Source of the DNA: a virus
Reading direction: 5' to 3' (one strand)
DNA: 64,000 nt
IMG/VR virus record: IMGVR_UViG_3300008267_000014
Coordinates: 1 to 64,000 of that record
The position numbers were made by a program, and so were the translations under genes. Below the pieces are notes generated by a model, which did no database searches, was not told the origin of the DNA, and saw only the letters and a program-made list of their open reading frames with translations. The stretch's first letter is position 1. Each line of letters opens with the position of its first letter. This document shows, piece after piece, positions 56,401 to 64,000 of the stretch.

Positions 56401-57030
56401 AATTATAGTCATGCTGAAGGAACTATAACCGTTTCATCGGGATGTGGTAGTCATGCTGAAGGTATTTGTACCACATCTATAGGTAAACACAGTCATTCTG
56501 AGGGTAATAATACTAAATCATGCGGATGTGGTAGCCATGCTGAAGGTTATTATACAACTTCAATTGGTTTTTATAGTCATGCCGAAGGTTGTGGAACTAC
56601 CTCTTTTACTGATTATAGTCACGCTGAAGGTATTTGTACGGTATCATTATCATTAGGTAGTCACTCAGAAGGGTTTTGTACTACTGCTGGAAATTGTTTT
56701 TCACATTCGGAAGGAATTTGTACTTTGACAATAGGATGTGCTAGTCATTCAGGTGGTATTAATACGATAGCTTCAGGTGACACGTCATTTATCCACTCAA
56801 CAAATTCAGTTATAACCGGTAATAGAAGTGTTATTTTAGGAGGTCAAAATATAACAGGTAGTACTGATGATACAGTATATGTCCCTGATTTAGTAATTAG
56901 AAAATCTCAAATAGTTCCTACAGGTAGTACCCATAATATTGGTGAAAATGGGTCTGTTACTTGGGATAATGATAATTTCTATTGGAAGGCTAATGGTTTA
57001 TGGTTAAAAATTAGTGGAATAACTTTTTAA
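53482..57030 (+). CDS. YadA-head-like tail fibre with ~41 SHAEG repeats in two arrays (fibre B)
   Basis: An 1182-aa fibre. The N-terminal ~90 residues ('DTYAVIDPTYGVDGLRNVNT', 'TERRRAGMIVGVSGGTTYY') match a widespread phage fibre anchoring domain. Next come 'NGDLIFTNATGGTITISGI', a first SHAEG array (about 330-665) with loop insertions, and the closing module 'SGNTSFIHSTNSVV' with 'GGQNITG'. The shared 'GGSFTGGTVNGDTNF' module (about 738-812) follows, then a second array (about 820-1090), a second closing module, and the cap 'VTWDNDNFYWKANGLWLKIS'. The gene thus looks like two fibre A-type units fused in tandem. Behind a late-promoter element; probably a trimeric long fibre. Confidence 0.75.
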   Translation: MTDFSSLGGVGIIGFISPKGTNDTYAVIDPTYGVDGLRNVNTTSDLDLITTERRRAGMIVGVSGGTTYYKLNPEPWNYSSTDWSIFYTGENALIGVSLVNGDLIFTNATGGTITISGISSNEIYWTSGSTGNFSIKANNDSGLDAIGDYSLAEGYDTKAIGDYSFAGGSGTTATTISSVALGVNSISNATNVLELDTPISIYYTNLTTEDYCNDYGLYMIVIPNTNPYIDFYDYIFNRQSTFILSGSSGTKIVNNTTISVDDVYVSYDTFLFFYDCENGTDYTIISGNTFIDTTVSGSSAFAFGTNLKSCGSNSFAEGRCNSAIGSYSHSEGYKTTSLGLGSHSEGSCNISCGRYTHSEGGLTTAIGSYSHAEGYNTSTIGDYTHAEGYNSKAIGLYSHAEGYNTIACGQYSHAEGYNTIACGQYSHAEGYNTITYGQYSHAEGNCSKACGFGSHAEGGGVYCSGNYLSGGVAIGPGSHAEGICTLACGDGSHAEGYGAGGVGICGICYRTIASGCGSHAEGLVTTSIGSGSHAEGGFARCITNCVGQSYTVIYLGGTAIGGGSHAEGGNTRTSGITSHAEGYGSTSFGFGGHSEGIHSTSIGNGSHAEGGFYIPTAFTGDICYISGGVAIGDSSHAEGIDTKSCGVASHAEGSGTTAYGFVSHSGGINTIASGNTSFIHSTNSVVIGDRSVVLGGQNITGDTSDTVYVPKLNIGTLGTGSSINNLGIDVNGFIVTGTTSGGSFTGGTVNGDTNFTGGLSANTFSASTYFNLPENPYWTSGSTWNGANYPIKANNDSGLDATGSYSVAEGYGTCTITLAISSHAEGHRTTTFACGSHSEGSCTTAYGCFSHSEGFCTKSCGCNSHAEGCFTTSIGNNSHSEGSCNISCNNSSHAEGFCTTSFCSYSHTEGTDTKTYGQYSHAEGQSTTTSGQSSHAEGNLTTSIGRYSHAEGYSTNSCGCYSHAEGECSDTCGNYSHAEGTITVSSGCGSHAEGICTTSIGKHSHSEGNNTKSCGCGSHAEGYYTTSIGFYSHAEGCGTTSFTDYSHAEGICTVSLSLGSHSEGFCTTAGNCFSHSEGICTLTIGCASHSGGINTIASGDTSFIHSTNSVITGNRSVILGGQNITGSTDDTVYVPDLVIRKSQIVPTGSTHNIGENGSVTWDNDNFYWKANGLWLKISGITF
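54465..56750 (+). repeat. 42-bp tandem repeats encoding SHAEG 14-mers (fibre B), with one exact duplication
   Basis: Two blocks (roughly 54465-55480 and 55945-56750). Units 54670-54711 and 54712-54753 are identical over all 42 bp, and the next (54754-54795) differs at only a few positions, showing recent local duplication inside an otherwise diverged array. Confidence 0.85.
55698..55916 (+). repeat. Direct repeat, copy 2 (middle of fibre B)
   Basis: Same module as 46130-46348, about 9.6 kb away in the same orientation, between the two SHAEG arrays of fibre B. Recombination between the copies would exchange or delete the genes between them, including the glycosyltransferase pair. Confidence 0.8.
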
Positions 57031-57059
57031 ATAAAATAAAAAAATAATAAATTAAAAAG

Positions 57060-57067
57060 TATTTATT
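57060..57067 (+). promoter_or_regulatory. Candidate late promoter element (TATTTATT)
   Basis: TATTTATT ends 8 nt before the ATG at 57076 in a 45-nt A/T-only gap. The short spacing would leave a very short leader. Confidence 0.35.
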
Positions 57068-57075
57068 AAATAATT

Positions 57076-59031
57076 ATGACATCTATCCAAATTACCGAAA
57101 TATCAGGATTAACATATCCTTATGATATCTATGTTTGTGATGTTTTTGGTAATCAATGTTTATTAGTGGCCACTATTAATAGTGATGTACCACCAGTAAA
57201 TACTTTAGTATTACCACCACAATTTAATACCGCTCCTGCAGTTGGTGTTAAAATAGTTTCACATGATTGTGTTAAATTTAACATAGTTTATTGTTATTTG
57301 GTTTATACTAGAACGCCTACGCCAACACCTACAGTTACACCAACGATTACACCAACGAACACTCTAACACCTACTAACACTGAAACACCTACTCAAACTC
57401 CTACAAATACCGTTACACCAACTAATACTGAAACACCTACTGTTACGCCAACTCCAACTAACACTGAAACGCCTACTCAGACCCCAACTAATACGATTAC
57501 ACCGACTAATACTGTCACACCTACTAATACTGAAACGCCGACGCAAACTCCGACTAATACACTAACACCTACAAATACCGTAACTCCCACAAACACTATT
57601 ACACCTACAAATACTGAAACACCAACGGTTACTCCGACACCAACAAATACTATCACGCCAACTAATACAATTACACCAACTGTTACACAAACACCAACAA
57701 ATACTCTTACGCCTACTAACACTGAAACCCCTACAGTTACCCCAACTAATACTCTTACGCCAACAAATACCGAAACTCCTACTCAAACACCTACAAACAC
57801 CATTACGCCAACAAATACTGAAACGCCGACTCAAACTCCTACAAATACTATAACACCTACTAATACTGAAACGCCGACGCAAACTCCGACTAATACGGTC
57901 ACACCGACTAATACTGAAACACCTACACAAACCCCAACTAATACGGTTACTCCGACAAATACTATAACACCAACTAATACTGAAACTCCGACTCAAACAC
58001 CTACTAATACGGCAACACCTACTGTTACACAAACACCTACTAATACTGAAACTCCAACACAAACACCTACCAATACTATTACTCCGACAAATACCGAAAC
58101 TCCAACACAAACTCCGACAAATACGGTAACCCCAACAAATACTGAAACTCCAACACAAACACCTACCAATACTGTTACACCAACTAACACCGAAACGCCT
58201 ACTCAGACCCCTACCAATACTTTAACACCGACTAATACCGAGACACCAACACAAACTCCTACTAATACAATTACACCTACCAACACCGAAACGCCTACAC
58301 AAACACCAACTAATACAGTCACACCAACTAATACGGAGACCCCAACTCAAACCCCTACTAATACGATTACACCTACTAATACTGAAACACCTACTCAAAC
58401 TCCAACCAATACGATAACACCAACTAACACCGAAACGCCTACTCAGACCCCGACCAATACTCAAACACCGACTAATACGATTACACCTACAAATACTGAA
58501 ACCCCTACCGTTACTCCAACTAATACTGTTACGCCGACCAATACAGAAACTCCAACACAGACCCCTACTAATACCCAAACTCCAACTAACACAATCACAC
58601 CAACAAATACTGAAACGCCTACTCAGACCCCAACTAACACAGTTACACCTACTAATACTTTAACCCCAACTAACACTCAAACTCCTACTCAAACGCCTAC
58701 AAATACTATAACACCTACTAACACTGAAACCCCTACACAGACACCTACCAACACGATAACACCTACTAATACTGAAACACCAACGCAAACACCGACTAAT
58801 ACCGAAACACCAACGCAAACGCCAACAAATACGATTACACCTACGAATAGTGAGACACCTACACAAACGCCAACTAATACGGCAACGCCAACATATACCC
58901 CATCAATAACACCATCGTATACACCATCGGCAACACCAACTTTAACACCATCACCAATAGTGGGTGATTTCTTATTACTTGAAACCGGTGATTATTTATT
59001 ATTAGAAACAGGTGATAAGATTATATTATAA
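57076..59031 (+). CDS. Thr/Pro-repeat stalk protein (TPTNT repeats)
   Basis: A 651-aa protein in three parts. A globular head (about 1-78) has '[22 protein letters not shown]'. A stalk of about 545 residues consists of hexapeptide-like repeats TPTNTx alternating with TPTQ ([30 protein letters not shown]). A short C-terminal tail carries the duplicated motif 'LLLETGD', common at ends of phage virion proteins. The stalk has no charged residue except Glu and should be extended and rod-like. Its Thr density would suit O-glycosylation, and a glycosyltransferase gene lies 4 kb away (inference). Local GC is well above the neighbours. Probably a virion appendage. Confidence 0.7.
   Translation: MTSIQITEISGLTYPYDIYVCDVFGNQCLLVATINSDVPPVNTLVLPPQFNTAPAVGVKIVSHDCVKFNIVYCYLVYTRTPTPTPTVTPTITPTNTLTPTNTETPTQTPTNTVTPTNTETPTVTPTPTNTETPTQTPTNTITPTNTVTPTNTETPTQTPTNTLTPTNTVTPTNTITPTNTETPTVTPTPTNTITPTNTITPTVTQTPTNTLTPTNTETPTVTPTNTLTPTNTETPTQTPTNTITPTNTETPTQTPTNTITPTNTETPTQTPTNTVTPTNTETPTQTPTNTVTPTNTITPTNTETPTQTPTNTATPTVTQTPTNTETPTQTPTNTITPTNTETPTQTPTNTVTPTNTETPTQTPTNTVTPTNTETPTQTPTNTLTPTNTETPTQTPTNTITPTNTETPTQTPTNTVTPTNTETPTQTPTNTITPTNTETPTQTPTNTITPTNTETPTQTPTNTQTPTNTITPTNTETPTVTPTNTVTPTNTETPTQTPTNTQTPTNTITPTNTETPTQTPTNTVTPTNTLTPTNTQTPTQTPTNTITPTNTETPTQTPTNTITPTNTETPTQTPTNTETPTQTPTNTITPTNSETPTQTPTNTATPTYTPSITPSYTPSATPTLTPSPIVGDFLLLETGDYLLLETGDKIIL
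57310..58960 (+). repeat. Thr-Pro coding repeat with scrambled synonymous codons
   Basis: About 90 hexapeptide units with an 18-bp coding period. All four Thr codons and all four Pro codons are mixed without obvious order, so long exact DNA repeats are rare although the protein repeat is almost perfect. Confidence 0.85.
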
Positions 59032-59067
59032 AAAAAAATATCGGTCATTTCTAACCGATATTTTTTT
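59032..59067. terminator. Bidirectional terminator between stalk gene and RuvC-like gene
   Basis: AAAAAAATATCGGT (59032-59045) pairs perfectly with ACCGATATTTTTTT (59054-59067) around an 8-nt loop. A- and T-runs on the two sides let it work on both strands between convergent genes. Confidence 0.85.
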
Positions 59068-59086
59068 ATTAAAGCTTAAAGTGTAC

Positions 59087-59686
59087 TTACCAAATACCTT
59101 GTTGTTTCATATAACCTAAAACACAACAATAAGCATCTGATTGGTCAAAATTTTCTTTTTTAAGTGTATTATTTTTAGTGTATAACCATTGTATTTGTGG
59201 TTCTTTTTTTGCGACTTTTTCCCAAATTATCATTTTTTTATCGATGTCTTTAGGTAATCCTCCGAATAACACATGTTTACCTTTATCATTAACTTGGACT
59301 AATTCGGGAAATGCATATTTTCTTGAATTGTAAGTTGAAATGAATTTAGGTACAATTCCTAAAGTATCATAAATTTCTTTACAAAGAAATGAGTTAAATC
59401 TTAATAATGTTTGAACTGTGTTAATGTTATTTGAATTTAACAAAGGTTCTTCAATTATTACGTTAACGATACCCATACCTTGATATTGGATTAATTTTTT
59501 CTTAAAAATTTCAGCCTTTAAAAGTAATTCGGTGATTTTACAATCTTGTTTAGGTTTAGGTTGTGGTGAAATATGACATAATTCTAAAAGTTCTTTATCG
59601 ATAATATCAAATAATGCCCAACCAATTGTTCTGGTTGAGATGTCTAATCCTAATACTTTTGGTTTTTCTTTTAATGGTTTTTTCAT
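59087..59686 (-). CDS. RuvC-like Holliday junction resolvase
   Basis: A 199-aa RNase H-fold nuclease. D15 lies in 'VLGLDISTRTIGWAL', E79/E80 in 'NVIIEEPL', and acidic residues D181/D184 in 'FDQSDAYCCVLGY', the three carboxylate clusters of RuvC-type enzymes. Such proteins cut branched DNA before packaging; T4 uses the unrelated endonuclease VII (gp49). It is the last gene of the minus-strand fibre unit, 3 nt after the fibre gene upstream, so it would be made late, when branch resolution is needed. The second half contains 'YNSRKYAFPELVQVNDKGK', a possible DNA-binding loop. Confidence 0.75.
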   Translation of the reverse strand: MKKPLKEKPKVLGLDISTRTIGWALFDIIDKELLELCHISPQPKPKQDCKITELLLKAEIFKKKLIQYQGMGIVNVIIEEPLLNSNNINTVQTLLRFNSFLCKEIYDTLGIVPKFISTYNSRKYAFPELVQVNDKGKHVLFGGLPKDIDKKMIIWEKVAKKEPQIQWLYTKNNTLKKENFDQSDAYCCVLGYMKQQGIW

Positions 59687-59689
59687 AAA

Positions 59690-62080
59690 TTAAAAATCGA
59701 ATTTTACGATAAATTGCTGAATACCTTGTCTAAGAGTTGGAGATTGCAGCTTAGATATAATCATAAGATTTTTATTTGAGTCGTAAAGACTAATTTCTGT
59801 AATATATGATTTTGTACCTTTAGTCCAAGTAGGATTAGATGAAGTTAAAAATTCAGATTTTGATAAGTTTAATTTATATTTCATTTCATAAATTGTTGCT
59901 TGTATATCAGTTTCTAAATTACCATAGAAATAATATTCATCTCCAAAATTAAGAGTTTGACCTGTATCACCAATCGTTGATAATGGTATATAATCATTTA
60001 AATCATAAAAATCGGCGGCATCATAAGCGTCTTTTGTAATAACAAATGTTGTACCTGTTAATGTATTTTGTGTTAGATAACCATTAACTGTTGTCGCACT
60101 TACTTGGTCTGTAACGTCAATAATTCTCCATTCATCAGATAGCGGTCTTGTATCACCTGATACTTTTTGACAGATAAGTTCAATTTTTTCGGCAAAAAAA
60201 CCTTCTTTAAATGTATTATCGTAATCAGTCAAACAAGGGAAATTACCCCCAAAACTAACACCTACATTATCTGAATTCGAAGTACTACAATCATTAGGTC
60301 CAAAAATATTAACATAATAATTACAATGTATTGAATTGGTAAAAGCGCTTGTATTTGTGAATCTGTACGTTACGTACATGTTTTCACTACCGCCTGATAA
60401 TACACCTATATTACTACCATTACTTGAACCACATGTGTTAGGTGATACTAAATTTAGTTTAGGGGCTGGTAATGTCCAATTACGATTAGATTTATATGAC
60501 ATTGCGGCAACGATTTCTTCATCGTCTATAATAATGATATGGTCGTCAGGAAAAACTTTACCAATTCTACTTGGTAATCCATTAGACACTACATGTGTAT
60601 CCCATAGATTAAAATATCTTAAACCAGGTGTGTTCATGTCCTCATTTTTAGTTGATTTTAAATATTCGACTTGAAATAAATCAACATCATCAAAATTAGG
60701 TGGGTCAACCCAAAAAGTTTCACCATAACAACATTCAGGGTTTTTATGCCACATTAACCAAGGAATGTGTAGTTTGAAATTTCTAGCTTCACCTGTTGAA
60801 CTTGTTGGTGATGATGGGTCAAATGGTTCTAATGCGAATTTTTCACCATAGAATGAATCTATAGTTTGATTCGTATAATGTATCACAGCAATTGCTTTTT
60901 GTTTTTCAGGTGTTACTGTAACTTTTTGATTAAATGAGTCATAAAAATAAACAGAATCAGTATCTGTTTGACCACTAGAATTCATGTAACCAAAATATTC
61001 TTTAGCACCAATATAATTTATTGAACCAAAACCTGTGTAATCAACATTAATTGATGATACGATACCTGCAGGACTTTCAGACCAAGGAATATTCATATTC
61101 CAAATCTTAACGTTAAACTCGTCTTGATTACATACCGATTCAAAATTAATAACATCATCACTCCAATGATTAAGAGGTGTGACGCTATCATATAAATCAG
61201 TCATAGTATTAGGATATACAATTACCCTAGCATAACAACTTGTGAATGATATTGATGAATAATCAGGGACTGGTCTATCTAATGTATAACTATCATTACA
61301 TATATCAACAATTCGATATGTTAACATAGGGTAACAAGAACTCATTGTCATTGAACATTCTGTTGAAACAACAGGTGTTGGGTTAGGACAATATGTTGCC
61401 GAAGGGGTTGGTGTTGGTGTTGGTGATGAACAAGGTGTACCACTAACAGGTGTTGCTGATGGTGTGGGTGTCGGTGTTGAATATTGAGAACTTGTTGGTG
61501 TAGGTGTTGGTAAATTAATACAACTACAATTATTATCGCCTAATTTATCATAGTAAATTGTGATAAAATCGCCAATTGATGGTGAACTATAATTGGTTGG
61601 ATTACAATTTAAATTGATTACTTTTATTGTTGTACCACCTGTTAATGTTGACATGTCAATAACGTAATTAGAGTTAACAACATAATCATTTCCGGTTAGA
61701 GTACTCCAATTAGTTGGTAATGATGTAGTATCACCGGTAAAGAAACCTCTCATAGCCGCTGTATTATAAATTGGGCTAACTACTGAATCCATATATGGAA
61801 TACCGTAAGTGTTTCCAACAGTACCATCAACATAATATGGGTATTTTACGTTACCTTTATTAGATTGTGGTACACCACTACTATTTTGAGAATTAAATGA
61901 TGGTGTTAATACCATACTGTTAGATTGTTGGTAGGTTGAGGGTAAATTATTATAATTTATCTCACTATCCCCAATTTGAAAGTAACTAATATTAAAAGTA
62001 CCTTGAGATAATTTTTGTCTTGCGGTATCGGTTAATTTTGTATTTACTAACGCTGATGTATTTTTTAATATAAATGACAT
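59690..62080 (-). CDS. Minus-strand tail fibre with collar-like N-terminus and Thr-Pro linkers
   Basis: A 796-aa protein. The N-terminus ('NTSALVNTKLTDTARQKLSQ', 'FQIGDSEINYNNLP') resembles the first domain of phage tail-collar fibre proteins. Residues about 195-240 are Thr/Pro/Ser linkers ('TPTPTSSQYSTPTPTPSATP', 'SPTPTPTPSATYCPNPTP'), like the stalk of the 57076 protein. The C-terminal ~500 residues are beta-rich with several Cys and end in 'YITEISLYDSNKNLMIISKL', a motif often at the end of collar proteins. Only 3 nt separate it from the RuvC-like gene. Probably a fibre attached to the baseplate. Confidence 0.6.
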   Translation of the reverse strand: MSFILKNTSALVNTKLTDTARQKLSQGTFNISYFQIGDSEINYNNLPSTYQQSNSMVLTPSFNSQNSSGVPQSNKGNVKYPYYVDGTVGNTYGIPYMDSVVSPIYNTAAMRGFFTGDTTSLPTNWSTLTGNDYVVNSNYVIDMSTLTGGTTIKVINLNCNPTNYSSPSIGDFITIYYDKLGDNNCSCINLPTPTPTSSQYSTPTPTPSATPVSGTPCSSPTPTPTPSATYCPNPTPVVSTECSMTMSSCYPMLTYRIVDICNDSYTLDRPVPDYSSISFTSCYARVIVYPNTMTDLYDSVTPLNHWSDDVINFESVCNQDEFNVKIWNMNIPWSESPAGIVSSINVDYTGFGSINYIGAKEYFGYMNSSGQTDTDSVYFYDSFNQKVTVTPEKQKAIAVIHYTNQTIDSFYGEKFALEPFDPSSPTSSTGEARNFKLHIPWLMWHKNPECCYGETFWVDPPNFDDVDLFQVEYLKSTKNEDMNTPGLRYFNLWDTHVVSNGLPSRIGKVFPDDHIIIIDDEEIVAAMSYKSNRNWTLPAPKLNLVSPNTCGSSNGSNIGVLSGGSENMYVTYRFTNTSAFTNSIHCNYYVNIFGPNDCSTSNSDNVGVSFGGNFPCLTDYDNTFKEGFFAEKIELICQKVSGDTRPLSDEWRIIDVTDQVSATTVNGYLTQNTLTGTTFVITKDAYDAADFYDLNDYIPLSTIGDTGQTLNFGDEYYFYGNLETDIQATIYEMKYKLNLSKSEFLTSSNPTWTKGTKSYITEISLYDSNKNLMIISKLQSPTLRQGIQQFIVKFDF

Positions 62081-62123
62081 TTTATTATTTTAAATTTTAT
62101 TTATTCATGTTCTGATTTAGTAT

Positions 62124-63266
62124 TTAACTTCTATTGTAAAATGGGTCAGAAATGACTACTGTACAACAATTACATCCTGTGATACTGGCATTACTTAAAG
62201 ATATATTAGAACTGTCAAATGTTGATGAACAACAATCTAAATATGAACCGGCATAATTTTCTAAATCAAATCCAAATGGTATTGGAGTCCATTCATCAGG
62301 TGGTAACCAAGCACCAGGAGGTGTTGGAGTTGGAGTCGGTGTTTGAGTAGGAGTGAGTGTTGGTGTGTTATTACAAGTTTTATTAAGGGTACTAACAGTT
62401 TGAATTGTGAAAGTATCTGTTGATGTTATTGTTATAGTATTCCTATTGTGTGAAACGTTTCTAGTATATGTTAAATAAGATTGACACCCTATTTGAGCAT
62501 TTGGTTGAGTTGATTCCACCGTATTATCAATATATGAAATTGGATTACCATTTTTCAATACTTGTGTTGTGAATGTGTAGTTAGCTGAATTAGAATAAGG
62601 TGTTCGTATAAATTGACTATATAAACTCATATCAAATGTAATTGTTACACCGTTTGGTAAAGGTGGTGATACTGATAACGAATATGTGTCTTGAACAGTT
62701 GTTGTGGTTGTTGTTGAAACTAACGTTGCTGAACCAAGTAACGACGCTGTTAGAGTATATTGTGTTGGTGAAGTTTGTTGGGCTAAAGTAACTGTTGAAG
62801 ATACTACAGTACCTACATTATCAATAACTTTAACTGAATATTGACCACCACACAAACCATTAGCTATTGCTGATGTACCATATGTTAATCCATTATTAAA
62901 TGAATAACCGTAAGGTGGTACACCGCCTGTTGCTTGAATGGTAATTGTACCGTCACAAGTACAGGTTGGATTACTAAGACTAGTGGTAAATTCTAATAGG
63001 TCTAATGGCGGACAAACACCTTGGTTTGCGTCAACACTATAACTATCGCCAATTACCGTCCAATTATTATTTATTGGTGGATAAGCTGGATTAGTATTAA
63101 TTACTTGAGTTGAACCCAAACTTGACCCTGACATTCTCCAAGCATTTATTGATGTATCCCAAATTATTTTAAGTGTACTATCATCTGACAACCATGATTG
63201 ATAACCATTATAAGTTCCATTTGGGTTGAAATGTGCGTTAGTTTTATATTGACCTTCGAAAAACAT
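62124..63266 (-). CDS. Minus-strand adhesin with one SprB-like repeat and Thr-Pro linker
   Basis: A 380-aa protein. The N-terminal ~65 residues ('YKTNAHFNPNGTYNGYQSWL', 'LKIIWDTSINAWRMSGSSLG') form a small head. Residues about 95-165 read as one SprB-type repeat ('NPTCTCDGTITIQATGGVPP', 'GLCGGQYSVKVIDN'). A beta region with 'TTTTTVQDTYSLSVSPPLPN' and a linker 'TPTLTPTQTPTPTPTPPGAW' lead to a short Cys-containing end ('YLDCCSSTFDSS', 'ITGCNCCTVVISDPF'). It lies between other fibre genes and is very probably a virion surface protein. Confidence 0.6.
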   Translation of the reverse strand: MFFEGQYKTNAHFNPNGTYNGYQSWLSDDSTLKIIWDTSINAWRMSGSSLGSTQVINTNPAYPPINNNWTVIGDSYSVDANQGVCPPLDLLEFTTSLSNPTCTCDGTITIQATGGVPPYGYSFNNGLTYGTSAIANGLCGGQYSVKVIDNVGTVVSSTVTLAQQTSPTQYTLTASLLGSATLVSTTTTTTVQDTYSLSVSPPLPNGVTITFDMSLYSQFIRTPYSNSANYTFTTQVLKNGNPISYIDNTVESTQPNAQIGCQSYLTYTRNVSHNRNTITITSTDTFTIQTVSTLNKTCNNTPTLTPTQTPTPTPTPPGAWLPPDEWTPIPFGFDLENYAGSYLDCCSSTFDSSNISLSNASITGCNCCTVVISDPFYNRS

Positions 63267-63270
63267 ATTA

Positions 63271-63657
63271 TTAATTAATTATTGTAAAATTTAAGCAAAA
63301 ATCATATAACTCAGGTACAGGTGTTGGTGTTGGTGTAGGTGATGGTGATGGAGTTGTCGTTGCTGATAAAACACAAACTTGAGTTAATTGAAAATCGTTA
63401 TAGTAATCTTTTATTGTTGCGGTATAAGTCCCAATACTTAGATTAGTTATTGTATCACCTATACCACCATTATCCCATTGAATGTCATAAGGATATGTAC
63501 CACCAGTTATGATTAGACTTGCGATACCATCTGTTGACGTAGTACTTGATGGGTTAGTTGAATTACAAATAACTGACATTGGAAATATAGTTATCACACC
63601 ACATTCATTTCTTTCTGTTGGGGTGTTTGTTGAAAATATATTTCGTTTTTTAACCAT
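63271..63657 (-). CDS. Small SprB-repeat adhesin
   Basis: A 128-aa protein with a single SprB-like repeat (about 35-95: 'NPSSTTSTDGIASLIITGGT', 'YPYDIQWDNGGIGDTITNL', 'SIGTYTATIKD'), then a linker 'SPSPTPTPTPVPE' and a short C-terminal strand. It starts 15 nt after a minus-strand TATTTATA and is 4 nt upstream of the next adhesin. No signal peptide is evident, which fits a virion rather than an exported host-type protein. Confidence 0.6.
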   Translation of the reverse strand: MVKKRNIFSTNTPTERNECGVITIFPMSVICNSTNPSSTTSTDGIASLIITGGTYPYDIQWDNGGIGDTITNLSIGTYTATIKDYYNDFQLTQVCVLSATTTPSPSPTPTPTPVPELYDFCLNFTIIN

Positions 63658-63672
63658 TTTATATTTTTACTA

Positions 63673-63680
63673 TATAAATA
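63673..63680 (-). promoter_or_regulatory. Candidate late promoter element (TATTTATA), minus strand
   Basis: TATAAATA on the plus strand reads TATTTATA on the minus strand. It ends 15 nt before the ATG of the small adhesin (63657). It is the only minus-strand copy placed like the plus-strand ones, and it heads the minus-strand fibre cluster. Confidence 0.5.
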
Positions 63681-63726
63681 ATCAATAATTTGGTTTTTTG
63701 TATTAAAAAGTTATAATAATACTATA

Positions 63727-64000
63727 CTATATAATATAATATGGGTTAACATATGTTGCAACACCACCTTCGAAAGTGTATGCTAAATTCCAATAATATA
63801 ATGGCATACCGTTAGAGACCTCTTTTCCGAATATTTTAAAATCATCGTAATTTGATGGTGCGTTATGTAAAACGACATAAAATGAAGAATGATATTGGTT
63901 ATAAGTTGTCCCATCATCATCTCTTGGGTATAATGTTGGTAAATCAGGACAAACAATTGAAACTAAATTAGGTATCGATTCATTATTACCGAAAGAATCT
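63727..64000 (-). CDS. C-terminal end of a minus-strand structural protein (cut by window edge)
   Basis: Reading the minus strand from 64000, one frame is open to TAG at 63727-63729 and gives about 90 residues, including 'CPDLPTLYPRDDDGTTYNQY', 'SSFYVVLHNAPSNYDDFKIF' and 'PLYYWNLAYTFEGGVATYV'. Codon use and aromatic, beta-like composition match the neighbouring virion genes, so it is likely another fibre or baseplate protein. The start lies outside the window and I do not recognise the family. Confidence 0.65.
   Translation of the reverse strand, partial: DSFGNNESIPNLVSIVCPDLPTLYPRDDDGTTYNQYHSSFYVVLHNAPSNYDDFKIFGKEVSNGMPLYYWNLAYTFEGGVATYVNPYYII

Noticed and set aside
46371-56750. CRISPR-like array
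   Set aside because: The 42-bp units are contiguous, in frame and encode SHAEG turns. There are no unique spacers between fixed repeats and no cas genes.
57364-58866. Several long minus-strand ORFs antisense to the Thr-Pro stalk
   Set aside because: They are Cys/Arg/Ser- or Val/Gly-rich mirror images of the repeat, with no starts or signals of their own.
41820-59031. Diversity-generating retroelement targeting the fibres
   Set aside because: No reverse transcriptase, template repeat or adenine-biased variable region is seen; the fibre repeats explain the similarity.
1-64000. tRNA genes
   Set aside because: No cloverleaf with a convincing T-arm was found by eye in the gaps, which are mostly under 100 nt.

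Overview
The window is a 64-kb piece of a large tailed-phage genome, very AT-rich and densely coded. It looks like a T4-type contractile-tailed phage (Caudoviricetes, myovirus morphology) that infects a Bacteroidota host, most plausibly a flavobacterium. The T4 relationship rests on recognisable homologues of tail tube gp19, gp26/gp51, a tape measure, gp53, gp25, gp6, a gp32-like SSB, a UvsX-like recombinase, a T4 RNase H-like nuclease, a gp41-like helicase and class Ia NrdA/NrdB. The host guess rests on start codons preceded by A/T-rich leaders without Shine-Dalgarno sequences and on SprB-type repeats in the tail adhesins. It is an inference.

Layout. (1) 1-18061, plus strand: tail genes. These are the tube protein, a free-standing homing endonuclease, a gp26-like assembly protein with a probable programmed +1 frameshift, the tape measure, two giant baseplate/hub proteins (1652 and 2207 aa) flanking a gp53/LysM-like protein, and two small genes. 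(2) 18082-26672: a replication and nucleotide module bounded by hairpin terminators and opened by a perfect TTGACA-N17-TATAAT promoter. It holds SSB, a small ORF, UvsX-like, 5'-nuclease, an unknown, DnaB-like helicase, NrdB and NrdA. (3) 26726-41820: baseplate wedge (gp25, gp6) and large structural proteins, several joined by TAATG stop/start overlaps. (4) 41820-59031: adhesins and tail fibres. These are a SprB-repeat protein, a beta-helix-like fibre, two fibres built from about 85 YadA-head-like 14-residue SHAEG repeats, a GIGT-type fibre and a Thr-Pro-Thr-Asn repeat stalk. A minus-strand glycosyltransferase/FkbM methyltransferase pair sits inside this group. (5) 59087-64000, minus strand: a RuvC-like resolvase and four more fibre/adhesin genes, the last cut by the window edge.

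Regulation. An octamer TATTTATA (often GATATTTAT) lies shortly upstream of most virion gene clusters on both strands and is nearly absent from the replication module. I propose it as the phage's late-promoter element. At the homing endonuclease this element sits inside the left arm of a 19-bp hairpin that buries the start codon. Read-through mRNA would therefore be translationally silent, while late transcripts starting inside the hairpin would be translatable. This resembles T4 hairpin/late-promoter switches. With the gp26-like frameshift it is the most interesting feature here. All functional statements rest on motif recognition by eye. No database search was run.
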